44,546 bases of DNA from Halocafeteria seosinensis (taxonomy: Eukaryota > Sar > Bigyra > Bicosoecida): the NCBI GenBank assembly GCA_001687465.1, contig LVLI01000296.1, positions 1-44,546 on the forward strand, written 5' to 3'. The position numbers were made by a program, and so were the translations under genes. Shown piece after piece: positions 1 through 10,589 of this stretch (positions are counted from its first letter, which is position 1; every line of letters begins with the position of its first letter). The notes beneath the pieces were generated by a model. The model saw only the letters and a program-made list of their open reading frames with translations. It made no database searches and was not told the DNA's origin.

Positions 1-190
1 CATTCAGTCCGTGCCCTTTCGAAGAGCGGGATGAGCTTATCCTTGCGGCACTGGGCTTCGCCATTCATGTGATCCACCATCGTTTGTGAGTCGCATTCCA
101 TGCGGACGTCCACCGGGGCTGGTAACTCACTTGGGGGTGCGTCAAGCGCTTCGAAGACCAGTTTCAGTAGGTGTCCAGGAAAGGCAAATC
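1..190 (-). CDS. RNase H-like fragment, partial at left edge
   Basis: Reading the minus strand from about 190 to the left edge gives an open stretch of about 63 residues. It contains VRMECDSQTMVDHMNGEAQC followed by RKDKLIPLFERAR. The DSQ...V..MNG...CRKD..L.PL...A pattern is that of the RVT_3/RNase H type-1 fold, in which the Asp of the D-S-Q strand is a catalytic metal ligand. The family includes stand-alone nucleases and the RNase H part of retroelements. The fragment is cut by the window, so the remaining catalytic residues cannot be checked. The 5' limit is not defined and there may be an intron upstream. I cannot tell a host gene from a retroelement relic. The motif is seen; the function is inferred. 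Confidence 0.5.
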
Positions 191-2303
191 GTTTGAGATG
201 TAATACAGTAGTGCGTACTATCTCAGTTGTATTACAGTTCAAACAAGGGAAATAAAAAGCGCATTTGCTTTTACAACTTTTGGAGTCGGAGTCGGGACAC
301 TTAAAGCGGTAAACAGTTACCGTAAACTGCAAAGGGCAAAAAAGGTAGAGGTAACGGTTACCTTGGTTTAATAGCGCTGGCTTTGGTAGCGCTTCCCTCC
401 CAAAGGATTGACGATTGAGTAAAGGTCACGCCACTCAACCTACCAACTCAGTCATGGTTTCGCCTACATGTTTGATACGAAATATCGGTGGAATATCAGG
501 AAACGACACAATTTCGTCCCGTAAGCGGAAGGGGAAGTTTTTGTGAATACAAATGTAAGTGGACCATTGTTGTTTTTCTAATATATATACATATGTGACA
601 GATAACCCACCGGCCGGTTTTCTAATCCCTCGAGGGCCGACCAACAATCTTGTACCCCGTCAGAGTTAAAGAAACATCCATTCATCAATTGATAGGTCAA
701 ATAGGCCAACGAACCCAAACCTGAGACGTGGGAAGCAGTCTTGTATATCACTTCTTCGCCAACATCGAAGAGCGACATATGGTCTGGAAATTTTCCAAGA
801 GGGAAGCCCCAGCAGAATCCTCGGCGTTTCTCTCCTCGTCTGCTGTATATGATAACGACGACGATGTGACTGATGGCCCACCGGCAGCTGGATGTTAGCC
901 GCTACACTTAGGTAGCAGCTGGCGCCTGTGTCTGGCAGCTACAGGCCCGCTGTTCCACTAGGAGAGAGGCAGCATAAACGAGTGACTTCAAAGCATTGGC
1001 GCAGACCCGAACTTCAGTATCCGTTTCCGTCACATCCCATGGGACCTCAGCTTGACTCGCTAGCAGTTCATTGCTTAATAGGATTGGGAGGATATTGTTG
1101 TTAGTTTCCTCTTGCACGTATAAGTCAATTCGTGTAGCTTGCTCTTCGGCTGATCTCGAATCCGGATTCCACCCGAGACGTGCCGTCCGTCTCAGTTCTT
1201 CGTCCCTCTTCGCTGAGGTGTTCACTGACACCCGAGATTGGAGGTGGACTATCAAGCAGGGTTTGTCCCTGTTCATATTGGTCCGAGGGATGGTAATGGT
1301 CCTTACGAAATTTGTATACAGGTTGATGTAGTCATTGACTGGAATACAAAGCTGTTTTCCGTAGGTTGGAGACGATTGGATGACAATTCGGTAGTGTACT
1401 CGTTTACGAATCGAACACTTAAGCACGGACGCACCATCAAAGAGATAAGATGGTCAAATGGAAACAAAGGAGAATGGACCGCAAATGCCAACATGCATAT
1501 GCGTTTTTCTGGTGTACGATTGGTAGGACCCGGACCATCAGCATCAGCACCCCTTCAATGTCCGCGTCCCCGACAGTTAGAGAACAAATGGAACATGTGC
1601 TCGTTGCCGTTTCTTTCTTTCGATTCGTGATACTTATGCGTAGCTTCGGCCTCCATAGCTGCTCTGACTTTTGACGGGAACTATTGACTTTATGGGAGGA
1701 GCGAATAGATGTGAGATGAGGTCTCATAGTTTTTAGGGACAGAAACATCGCTATAGCATAGCGTAACTATAGTACTGCCTCATCATAGGTGCAGCCATTA
1801 AACACATGAAAACCTAACCCTAACCGGGATTTCAGCCCGATAGCGGAGTGGAGTAAGAACTATACGTGCTAACCGGTATCTTGAACGTCGACAGATGAAG
1901 TCTTCGCGGATGCGCTTCCAGGTGATCCAGTAGCCCGTTGTTTCTTTTTTTGATGCCTTTTCGACAGTCCAACTATTTCCTTGAATCCCTTCGCGGCTTA
2001 AGAATTTCATGGAGTGCAGGGGGGAGAAACGCAATTGAAGGCTGAAAAGCCTTGTTTCAAGGAATGGCTCAGAGGAGGTCATTAGTTCAGGTAATGGCTC
2101 AGAGGAGGTCATCAGCAAGTATAATTCCTCTTCATATATACAGATTAAACCTAATACACGTAAACTACACCATTTGTATTTTCCAAGCCTTACACATAAA
2201 TACACACCATATTGTATCCGACTGCGGACAGAATAGCAGGAGTCATGCTGGTATATATGAAGAGTTCGACGTCTACTAACGATGTGTACAACGCTAATTT
2301 TAC
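191..2303. other. intergenic region, no recognisable gene
   Basis: Several frames stay open for 60-170 codons on both strands, the longest on minus at 908-1426. None carries a motif I recognise, and no chain of exons with matching phases stands out. A 20-bp perfect direct repeat, aatggctcagaggaggtcat, occurs at 2063-2082 and 2093-2112, with a 30-nt period. A short CCTAACCCTAACC stretch near 1811 looks telomere-like but has only two units. A lineage-specific gene here cannot be excluded. Confidence 0.4.
2063..2112. repeat. 20-bp direct repeat, 30-nt period
   Basis: The same 20 bases, aatggctcagaggaggtcat, occur at 2063-2082 and 2093-2112, separated by 10 bases. It is just downstream of the ectA stop codon (ectA is on minus) and may be a small local duplication. 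No function is suggested by the sequence. Confidence 0.7.
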
Positions 2304-3186
2304 TCATCGTGTTTTTGTCGCCTTCTCTTCGAGCTTTCGCACAACATCACTGATTTGATCGTAGTTGAATGGTCCAATTTGGAAGTGATCTTCGGCTTCG
2401 TGCTTCGCGTCACCTGGGAAGTCTTCCTCTTTAATCCATGATTCCGTAACTTTGACAGCAAGCCCTACGTCACTAAAGAGCTTTCGGGACGCCTCGTTGC
2501 TAGGAGTGACAGTTCCTTGAACATGCGTAACTCCTTGCGGTGAGAGACGTTGTGCAAGATGAGCAATCATTCGGTTAGCGATTCCGCGTCTGCGGGCTTT
2601 TCCTCCGACACCGAGTTGCCATACAAAAATGGCATGGAGTTCACGCGGTGGCCGATAGCCTTTAATAAAGCCAATAATTTCTCCGTCGAGCTCAGCGACT
2701 GCGTATATCATCAAATGTTCTAGAAACTACCCTAAACCAACGGGTGGATTAGCCCGCTGCACTGCGTACCTATGGATTCGTCCTGGAAGTGTTTACAGAA
2801 CACGACATAGGCATACTCTGAATTATTATCCAGAGTACCGCTATACACGATATCACAGCTGCATAAAACGTGACATGGATTGAACCCACTAAAGACGTGA
2901 TTACTTTGATGGAGAAAACAGGGACGTACATAGACTTGGCGTCTTTGGCTGTAGGCGATCGAAAGGTCACTCCATCTGTGGAATCGGCATCGAAGTATCT
3001 TTGCTGCTGATACATCTGCTCGTAATTTCCCAATGAAGTGGGCGAAGAAGCAGCCCATCTTCGTGAAAAAGAGGGAGTAATCAGCTCCGAACAAGCTTGT
3101 TGAAAGTATAAGGTTCCACCCCGGCGTCTCCATTTTGCAGCAGCATTATGGAGGTGTTGGCGAGATGAGGAGGCCACTCTCATCAT
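2304..3186 (-). CDS. ectA: L-2,4-diaminobutyrate acetyltransferase (EctA-like), 3 exons
   Basis: EctA acetylates L-2,4-diaminobutyrate with acetyl-CoA, the step before EctC closes the ectoine ring. Exons are 3186-2930, 2858-2770 and 2698-2304, with introns of 71 nt each (GTACGT and GTACGC donors). Phases match and give 246 residues. From about residue 73 the protein follows EctA: VTFRSPTAKDAKS, then SGTLDNNSEYAYVVFCKHF, then VAELDGEIIGFIKGYRPP, then FVWQLGV, the acetyl-CoA loop ARRRGIANRM, VTPSNEASRKLF, and finally FQIGPF near the C-terminus. This is the GNAT fold at about the usual EctA length. The extra ~72 N-terminal residues start MMRVASSSRQHLHNAAAKWR and are rich in Arg, Ser and Ala, like a mitochondrial presequence. 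The start is the first ATG of the pair at 3186/3183; upstream only a GTG stays in frame. EctA is mainly bacterial, so transfer followed by intron gain is likely. No EctB or EctC is in the window. Confidence 0.88.
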
Positions 3187-5603
3187 CTTGTATGCAACGG
3201 AATAAAAATCAGTCAGAAGGTGTCTTTCCCCCACCCTGAAATCAAGTATTCAGTATTGTTTCAAGGTGTTCTTAGTGTTTCCAGGACAGTCAAAATGACA
3301 AGCACTTTAATGGGTAGTTATACATAGTATTATACACATACTCGTAACTAATTAGGCTTGTTGGGTCATAAAGAGGGTTTTGTGCTTCGGGCGTGAAGGT
3401 ACGCCATGAACAAGATCTGTACAAATAACTTCAACAAAATTCCTGCTAATAAGTTCAATAAAAGTGAATACACACGCATACAAAAAATGCATACATAAAA
3501 GTTTGTTAGATACAATTGATTGGTACAAAAATACTTTCAGAAATGTTCCATTCTGGAATGAAATGAACCAAATGGACACAGACTCTTTCATACTATACTA
3601 TACGATCATTTAGGACGCTTTTGCGATGGTATTGTCAGCTTCACATTGTACATACATGTATGCGCATTGGAAAACACTGAGGAAAACAATCCGAAAGTGC
3701 GTTTGAAAGCGTAAAACCGGGTACACTCTTCATGGCATATTTGGGGACATTGGGCGGCACAGGGTTTGGGATTTTACCTAAAGCATAAACATATGAGAAA
3801 GATAAGAATGTATGTGACTCATCCCAACATGCAGCGAAAATAGCTAACTTTCATATGATATCAGTACCAGTGTATCTGTACAAATGGAAACAGAAGAGCG
3901 CATACAGCGTGAACTGGTGAACTTGAGCGATTACGCGCTCAAGATCGTCGAAAACAAGAATATGGTAATAGTAATGAGTATTCGAGGTCATGAAAATGAC
4001 TTTCACACACGAATGACGAACGAACACACAAAATTGTAGGTTTGTTTTTCTGGCTTCAGTGGCTGTGGGCATAGGAATCGTTCCGCATGCCGAATCTTTG
4101 GCACAATTGTTGCTTATCGGCGTGTTTTTGTAACTATGCCGCATGAAGAAGACAAGTAGTCGTTCCTGCTTTGTCCCCGCTGGAGAACGGCATGTTATCC
4201 TTTGAGGCATGGATGATCCCACATCTTTTTTGTCTCGGAATGTCCTAGTATTAATTTTTTGTGGTAGTCAACTTCGGTTCTAGCGGGCATCTGGACGCTA
4301 TAGTTATTGTACGGTCTTCTATTTGCAGGTGCATCTACAGTTTCCCCCTAAATTTTGCACATTGAGGTAAGGTTGGAAGCCTCGAGAGTTGCGCACAACC
4401 CAGCCCATACCCTGAGCATTTCACTGGCGATGAGGATATATGACTTATGTTGTGTCTATATGTGTTTATTACGTGTATTTTTGGGGTATCTAACGACGTT
4501 TATATGGGTTTACGAATCGTCGACCCTTTCGTCATTTTCCCGCCATCGTTAGCGGCCACCGAAACATTCGGTTCCGGTCGGGCTTTTGCTCAGGTCTGAC
4601 TGGTCTTCCGCGATATTTCCCAATATTTGTGAGAAGATACGAAGGCGTATCCGTGCAGTGTATCAAATGCCGAGCATCGCCATCAGCAACGTTTTGCGGT
4701 ACGCATTCAACTGAATCAGCCACATACAAGGAGTCTTGGAATGCCCGGTGGATACATGGTCTCTCTTGGTGCTTTCTTCATGATGACGTGTAAACGCTAA
4801 GTTGCCAGAAAAGTTTCGGTGGATGGCAAGCTCAAGCGAAACTTCTCTGGAAAGCTCAAGGGCCCATAGAAATTTTGCCTGCTCGGTGCGCCGCGGGAAA
4901 ACGGAGGCGATTTTCTTAGCATTTCCTCACGTGATTAGTCAAGGAAAATTCTATTCCATTATGAACGAATTCATGCCATTAAAGAGGCCCTCACGGCAGG
5001 TAAAGCCCTGAGTACCGAAGAATCCGTTGATATCCAGCTGGTCGCACCCGGTCAGGTATGGCTCCCCTTATCTTGAAAGATTCGATACGCGTAGTGCATG
5101 AACTTTCTCATACTGGAACACACACCGCAGAAATCTCGTAGTCCATGAAACCGATGCGGCGTCAGGCCCTATAAATGCACCACATCATATCATTTGTATT
5201 CTGTCTCAAGCTTTTCGCTTCTACCAAAAGGGATTCAATTTTCACTACTACGACACTAGTTGACCTCTGCCGCGAAGGGTTCGTTTCTTCTGCTACTGAT
5301 GGTGAGGAGATTGCCTAAACCTGCGGACATCATCAAAGTTGTTTTCAATGGTGTTCTCGTTCTGTTCTATGCTGCTCTGAACCCAGTTAACGGTGCGGAA
5401 TTGAACAATTCGAAGACGACTTTCGAATGAACTCTCTTTCCAGAATGCAGTCCAAATGATGCCCGACGCAGGATTCCTTGCAAGAGTCCAAAACTCTTTC
5501 AAGGATTCCATTACAGAATAGACGATTGAGCTTATGATTCCCTACTTTGAGATGGAGTATTTTGAGCCCAACAATAAGATCATCTCACGCACCGTTATTT
5601 AAT

Positions 5604-5683
5604 ATCGGTGCCTTGCCCCGGCCATTTGTTCATCGACTTCGTCCACCAATTTTCCGGGGCAAGGTCCTCTTGTGTACACCGAT
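5604..5683. repeat. interrupted inverted repeat (18-bp arms)
   Basis: The arm atcggtg-ccttgccccgg (5604-5621) is matched by ccggggcaagg (5654-5664) and caccgat (5677-5683). All 18 positions pair. A 12-nt bulge lies in the right arm and the loop is 32 nt. It could fold as a hairpin or be the remnant of a small foldback element. Nothing around it looks like a transposase. Confidence 0.6.
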
Positions 5684-6109
5684 ACAAAATAAGGTTACTC
5701 CAACTCATCAACCTCTTCGCCCACCCACAGGCATAGTCGCGGATGGAAGACTGTCAGTCTCCTCTTGTAAGTCTGTACTTCTCCAATATCTTCTCCCCAA
5801 TCCTACTCTTCTGGGTCAGCTTCTACCTGCAGACCTTCTTATCACCTTCCCGGTGACTCTCCGAGGACGCAAACTCATTATATCCCGTACCGGGTTTCTG
5901 TTCACCAAAGCGATCAGCAACTTCGTCGCAGATGTACACTGACTATGGTCACTCTACTGTCGCATCTGACGCCAATATCTAGGGATAAAGGAAGCGAGCG
6001 TGTCTACGTATCTTTAGTATCACTCTAACCAGCAGCGTCCACACCAGGTACCGCTTCAACTGAGTTGAATTTTGTCGCTCTTCTAAGTGACTTCTACGTC
6101 CACTTTGTC

Positions 6110-6500
6110 AGGGCATTTATCTTCGCGTCAAGGTCGGTAGGTCTCACAAAAAGGACAACAAAAAGAGATGGAGGGGCTATCCGGTACCAGATGAAGAGGA
6201 TTCAAACTTTTCGATGTGGAAACACGTGAAAAGCACTTTGAACGGCCGTCTACTTCCCGGTACCACTTGGTTCGTGAGTCTTGTAGGGCGCTACTCCTGT
6301 TGTTGGAAGTTATACCATTCTGGCGGACATTCGTTGGGGATGAATGATCACCGTCAGAAACAGCTGAGTTGGGTCGGCGGAAAGTCAACCAGTGGCGCAG
6401 TCACTCGCTGGACGAATATCTCCTGGTACACATTTATCCCTGAGGACCGATCGTCCCCAGCCATTGCAGGTCGCCTCCCTCTTCTAAAGGCTGTGTCTCA
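6110..6500 (+). mobile_element. possible decayed Ty3/gypsy integrase C-terminal region
   Basis: One plus frame near 6125-6240 reads LRVKVGRSHKKDNKKRWRGY followed by PVPDEEDSNF. This resembles the C-terminal GPY/F-type module of chromovirus integrases, which has a short basic loop, then R-W-x-G-P-Y/F, then acidic residues. Downstream, neighbouring frames give pieces such as WRKVN-like and W-containing acidic stretches that might be a broken chromodomain, but frames switch and stops intervene. No integrase catalytic core, zinc finger, reverse transcriptase or LTR was found upstream. The resemblance may be chance. Confidence 0.22.
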
Positions 6501-8029
6501 TCTGCAGATTCTACTGGGAGTATGTGTACATTCCCATTTCCATCGGCTGCTCTAACACACTACCCGTACGGTTTTCTTGGTACTTCTCGACCATTGTTTA
6601 CGGTTTTCATCCTGATCGTCCTCTTCCCCTTACCAGGAGCATAGAGCTTCAAATCAACGGGCCACGTCAATAGCTCAAAGTCTTCCGGTCGATTAGCTTG
6701 CAGTTGCGCAAGCAGTATTTTTCTAAGTCGTTACGCCTTAAGCGCATGCAGTTGCATTATATGCGCTTGTTGTATAGCCCGCCATTTTAGATTTTATAGC
6801 AGAACTGGTCCCTTCATGGATATTGGAAGGTAGATCAGTCTGCTTAACCCTCCACTCAGCGTACCGTGACCCATTATAGGCGGTACGCCCTCCTAGCAGC
6901 GCCAGTGTTCCTAGTCCTGTAACCCACACACATCCTGCATAGTGTAAATGCCGGATACAATACACACGAACCAGGAGCATCCCACCACGGCTGTCTCGGG
7001 GACTTGTCTGCACCCATCTCTTCGATCTAAGGAACGCGTTAGCAAGAGCATCTTCCACTGAAGGCGCAGATGAAGCAATTCTCTCAAGGGATCACCTGAA
7101 TTTCCTTAGAGTCTTTTAGTAATCCGGGCATCATCCGTAATGATTCCACTGTCCCGGATAGTTGTTCGGTTGGACGACCAGTATTGTGTCTTCTTCTTCT
7201 ACGGCTAGTGTCTCCTCTACTTTTGCCTCATCCGAGATCCAATGGTATATAATAGTGACCATACAACTGAGTATATAATGCACAGTTTGTAGCACCAAGT
7301 CGGATCCAAAATCCTCGCTCACAAGCTGAAGTCCAAAAAACGCGCGTGCGGTCGGAGGTGTACACAGTGTTTACAGTGTATGGAATTGATCATCCTTGAT
7401 GCAAATACCAAGTTGGATAATGATTGGAAGCTAACAAGCAATATTTACGTGGAGAGGGTGTCCAATTGTTGTAGCAACCAGGACAAAAATCCGGACATTT
7501 CTCTCCTCGAGGTCCCTGCGGATCATATTGGCCCAAAAAGCGTCATGCATGCAAAGTGTGTGTAGCACTACTTGAGTTTTGTGTCTTGAAGGTTTTCTGA
7601 GATGTTCATATCTCCGTATGGCTGTGACGTAAATGACGAAGGGTTTCGACAGAAGCAAAGGGCAGTGCACCACCTCGATTTTGCTTTGAAATCTATCTAG
7701 CATTTGCGCTTTGGCACCCGAAGTATAACATCACCACGAGGGGTGGTCATCACGTCTACATGCCCATATTGAGCCCAAAAGTGGGGTAATTGTCCCATGT
7801 ATCGGGATGACTGTAACGCCTGGGTGAGGGTCCACACCTCACACCTCCCCTTTGTCTGCCCCCACAAGCGGCACGCTGTACGCCCCCCTTGGTGTCCCCT
7901 TCGAGAGTCTAGACGCCTGTTCCCCGCACGGCAACGTGGTCCACAAGTTCTCCACAGCAACAAGAAATGCCAACACAATGTGTAGTTTGTAGTAAAGTCT
8001 TAGCGTTCTCAGCGTAGCTGTTGCTGTGC

Positions 8030-9631
8030 ATGAAGCATGTGACAGTCATGAATATCACTCCGTTACAGATTTTCTTATTGGTGTCTGCTGTCCTAAATGT
8101 ATCATGGTTGAGCAGGCATTACCGATATTTCACCTCCGTTGAGGAAGACTCTCGAGTGTCTACACGGAAAAATGGTCCATTGGACATCCGAACGGTGGAA
8201 CAGATACACTCTCGCAAAGTAATAAGCAACTACGTCGATCAGTTGCTCAAAAACAGTCTTCAAAATAGAGACAGACCACTGCGATGGGCCTTAGGAGGTG
8301 TGGCAAGAAAGCGAGCAGGGCACAAGAGAAGACATGCTGATATAAAAAGCACATTGGAGTACCATTTTGGAATGATTGAGGATCCCTATCATTTTGACAT
8401 TCTCTTTGATGCTTCTGACGACCCGACTCAGGTACTTAAGCTTCCTGGCTGGACGGGAGAAGTCGAAATATTTTCCAAGCTAGGACCCCAGTCACGGGTT
8501 TTACGTATTCCGAACGTGGAATACGAGACGGCAAATAGGGGACGGAGTTGTCAGGTCTCGAATAAGGGCTACCAAGATACGGGGTTGAGAATTACACCGC
8601 CATGCTTCGCTGGCCCTGTTACTGACCTTCAAGGTTCGATTCGACAATTTCCCAACATCACATCATGGGTGTTTAAGAAAGATGGCACATGGGGGGGAGT
8701 TGGGCAATCGATTTTTCACAAGGATACTCTTCAACGTTCTATAGAGGATAGAGGAGTTCTACAAGGTCTAATTGAACCCATTCCCTTATTTGGAAGGAAA
8801 GCTGACATCCGTGTCTATGCGGTCATTTCGTCTTTTGACCCTCCACGAATTTACCTATCCCGACATGGATTCGTACGAGTAGGGTCCAAAACCATCACTG
8901 AACCTACTAATGTCAATATTCAACAAGCGTATAAGCGCGATGGCTATGGTATGGATGCAGTTGACGCCTCCGAACAAAGCCCAGCTTCTGCTGGAACTCT
9001 TGGGCGTTACTGGAGCACGTTACGTTCCCGTGGAATGGACGTGGATAGCATTTGGAGCAAGATCAAGAAGATGATTGCATTGGAGTTCCTTCTTTTGGGG
9101 CAAAATCGCTTCGGCTGTAAGACAAACAAGATTCCGTATCGTTGTGGACGAGTAACATTGTTTGCCGTAATAGACATCATAATTGATAAAGCAGGAGAGC
9201 CTTTCATCATGGAAACTATGACGAATCCAGCAAATTTCAAGACCCAGAAGGTAAATGGTGTGCCCCCGGGACTATTCATGGAATTCCGCAGGGCTTTTTG
9301 GGGAGGAATCGCGTTGCAAATTTCAACTCTCACTGAAGTATCAGCTCGCGTAAAGTTCTTGGAATGGTTGAGAGATAGTGACATCATTGCCAAGCTTGAT
9401 ACTGCTCAGAAGTATTCGATCGACGAAAGTATTAACATTTTGGCCGATATGGCAGTAGAGGGGCGGTTCTCGTGTCACGTTAACTATGAAAATATTTTAC
9501 CTGCCTTGGCTGAGAGGAATGAATTTTCCCGATACATCGATCTTGAAGATAAACTGTTATACGAAATTCATCAGAACTATTCGCTCTCTCATTCTTTCTA
9601 TAAGAAACCATGTGTCCCACTAAAGTTCTGA
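8030..9631 (+). CDS. tubulin-tyrosine-ligase-like (TTL) protein with N-terminal signal anchor
   Basis: This is a single-exon gene of 533 residues. It starts at the ATG at 8030, the first in frame; only TTG is upstream. Residues about 9-27 (ITPLQIFLLVSAVLNVSWL) form a hydrophobic helix after a short basic start, as in a signal anchor. The TTL domain shows the ATP-grasp blocks in order. WVFKKDGTWGGVGQSIF (about 213-229) is the nucleotide loop. LIEPIPLFGRKADIRVYAVI (about 249-268) holds the R-x-D-[IL]-R-x-Y motif. SRHGFVRVGSKTIT follows. DIIIDKAGEPFIMETMTNPA (about 382-401) is the metal-binding acidic pair with the E-x-x-x-N motif. The last has Thr-Met where cytosolic TTLLs usually have V-N, so the ligand set is E-T-M-T-N. 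TTLLs add Tyr, Glu or Gly to tubulin, but a lumenal member would need another substrate. Fold confident; substrate unknown. Confidence 0.8.
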   Translation: MKHVTVMNITPLQIFLLVSAVLNVSWLSRHYRYFTSVEEDSRVSTRKNGPLDIRTVEQIHSRKVISNYVDQLLKNSLQNRDRPLRWALGGVARKRAGHKRRHADIKSTLEYHFGMIEDPYHFDILFDASDDPTQVLKLPGWTGEVEIFSKLGPQSRVLRIPNVEYETANRGRSCQVSNKGYQDTGLRITPPCFAGPVTDLQGSIRQFPNITSWVFKKDGTWGGVGQSIFHKDTLQRSIEDRGVLQGLIEPIPLFGRKADIRVYAVISSFDPPRIYLSRHGFVRVGSKTITEPTNVNIQQAYKRDGYGMDAVDASEQSPASAGTLGRYWSTLRSRGMDVDSIWSKIKKMIALEFLLLGQNRFGCKTNKIPYRCGRVTLFAVIDIIIDKAGEPFIMETMTNPANFKTQKVNGVPPGLFMEFRRAFWGGIALQISTLTEVSARVKFLEWLRDSDIIAKLDTAQKYSIDESINILADMAVEGRFSCHVNYENILPALAERNEFSRYIDLEDKLLYEIHQNYSLSHSFYKKPCVPLKF

Positions 9632-10143
9632 TTGTTGCGTTGGGAATGAAACTTATGGGGGAACCTGCAACTATAAACAATGGTTTTTGCTGTTCTTTTC
9701 GAAGAGCACTCGAAGTTGGAGCAGGCTGGTGGTCTGGTTTCTCCATGAGCGCACTTGTAAAAACGTGGATCAAAAAGGCAGACGACGTAACACAGGAACA
9801 TGTTGTGTTGTTGAAGTCGACTGGACAACCCTCCGCGCACTCTTCTCTTAAAGTCTTTACAGGAGTTTGTATCGTTTTGGCGAACTTTCAATGCTCCGTT
9901 GAAGAGTTTCATAACAACCAGCACAATCTCAGGAAGTGTACAATTTCTTTGTCTTTCCAAGCGTCTGGATGCGTGATGGATATCTGCGAGAATATCATGT
10001 AGTGTGGACATTTGATTTACAGTCTGGTGGTTTTGAAGCGCTTGCGGTTTGCTTGCCACGTCAGAGAAAGACTTAGTCTCGGACGGAGCACGTCTGAGGG
10101 CACTCATCATGTTTTCCCGGAGAGTAAGAAATCTGCTCAGCAT
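9598..10143 (-). CDS. possible small spliced gene, function unknown
   Basis: A minus frame opens with MLSRFLTLRENMMSALRRAP, basic and amphipathic like a mitochondrial presequence. It continues through MSTLHDILADIHHASRRLER and LPEIVLVVMKLFNGALK. Further on the frame becomes cysteine- and basic-rich without pattern. A neighbouring frame (about 9594-9750) gives a plausible last exon beginning at the MEKPDHQPAPTSSALRKEQQ stretch, but I could not find a donor/acceptor pair with matching phase. Its 3' end would overlap the end of the TTL-like CDS on the other strand. It is not a family I recognise. It may be real with misjudged splicing, or chance open sequence. Confidence 0.25.
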   Translation of the reverse strand: MLSRFLTLRENMMSALRRAPSETKSFSDVASKPQALQNHQTVNQMSTLHDILADIHHASRRLERQRNCTLPEIVLVVMKLFNGALKVRQNDTNSCKDFKRRVRGGLSSRLQQHNMFLCYVVCLFDPRFYKCAHGETRPPACSNFECSSKRTAKTIVYSCRFPHKFHSQRNNQNFSGTHGFL

Positions 10144-10436
10144 GCAGTAGACACTATACCAGCGCGTCTCATTACTCTAACGAGGCCTCAGTCGTTTCAA
10201 ACGCTCTTCATCTCTTTCTTCATTTAGCAACGGAGACAAGTTTTGCTGTCGAAAACTTCCGCAAACCACTGGACCTTGTTAATTAACGAGTACACAGGAT
10301 TCACTGAATTAACCCGATAAGCATAATGATAATAGCATATTTTGATATAGGCCAATGTTACTATCGCCCCGAACTGACCCGAGCTACCGAGAGGCCTTAA
10401 GTAGCCTAGAGCTGCCTTTCTCGAACCCACTCAGCC

Positions 10437-10560
10437 CTTAAGTTGAGTCACTGGTGACTCTCCTTTGCCGGTGGGCCATAAATACACATACGACTACTAC
10501 CTTAAGTTCGTGTGGGGACTCTCCTTTGCCGGTAGGCCATATATACCCATACTACTACTA
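10437..10560. repeat. ~62-bp tandem duplication, two copies
   Basis: Copy one (10437-10500) and copy two (10501-10560) both begin cttaagtt. They share the core gactctcctttgccggtNgg, then ccatAaATAcNcATAC, and end in ACTACTA. They differ by a few substitutions and a 3-4 base length change. The repeat lies just upstream of the REJ pseudogene in an area of decayed sequence. Confidence 0.75.
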
Positions 10561-10589
10561 GTAATACAGTGTGTACTAGTATATGCCGG

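Larger units (their letters stand above)
3187..8029. other. long intergenic stretch, no supported gene
   Basis: Almost 5 kb separates ectA from the TTL-like gene. Many short frames are open, none over about 130 codons, and none has a clear family motif or a convincing exon chain. Parts near 3240-3900 are AT-rich. Two things deserve note and are listed separately: an interrupted inverted repeat at 5604-5683 and a possible decayed integrase tail near 6110-6500. The ectA promoter must lie just above 3186 and the TTL-like promoter just below 8030. An AT-rich patch at 7245-7285 (tatataatagtgac...gtatataatg) is 0.75 kb upstream of the latter. No tRNA or rRNA was recognised. Confidence 0.45.

Noticed and set aside
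908-1426. 172-codon open frame on minus as a gene
   Set aside because: No motif, no hydrophobic or repeat pattern, no plausible partner exons; several overlapping frames on the other strand are equally open.
1798-1830. Telomere-like CCTAACCCTAACC
   Set aside because: Only two units, with unique sequence on both sides; too short to be a telomeric tract or an interstitial array.
2732-3133. 133-codon minus frame as an independent protein
   Set aside because: Only its last ~29 residues are real: they are exon 2 of ectA; the rest is antisense-frame shadow of exon 1 and an intron.
10370-10440. Possible tRNA from a GGTTCGA-like T-loop on minus
   Set aside because: No matching acceptor stem, anticodon stem or D-arm could be folded around it.
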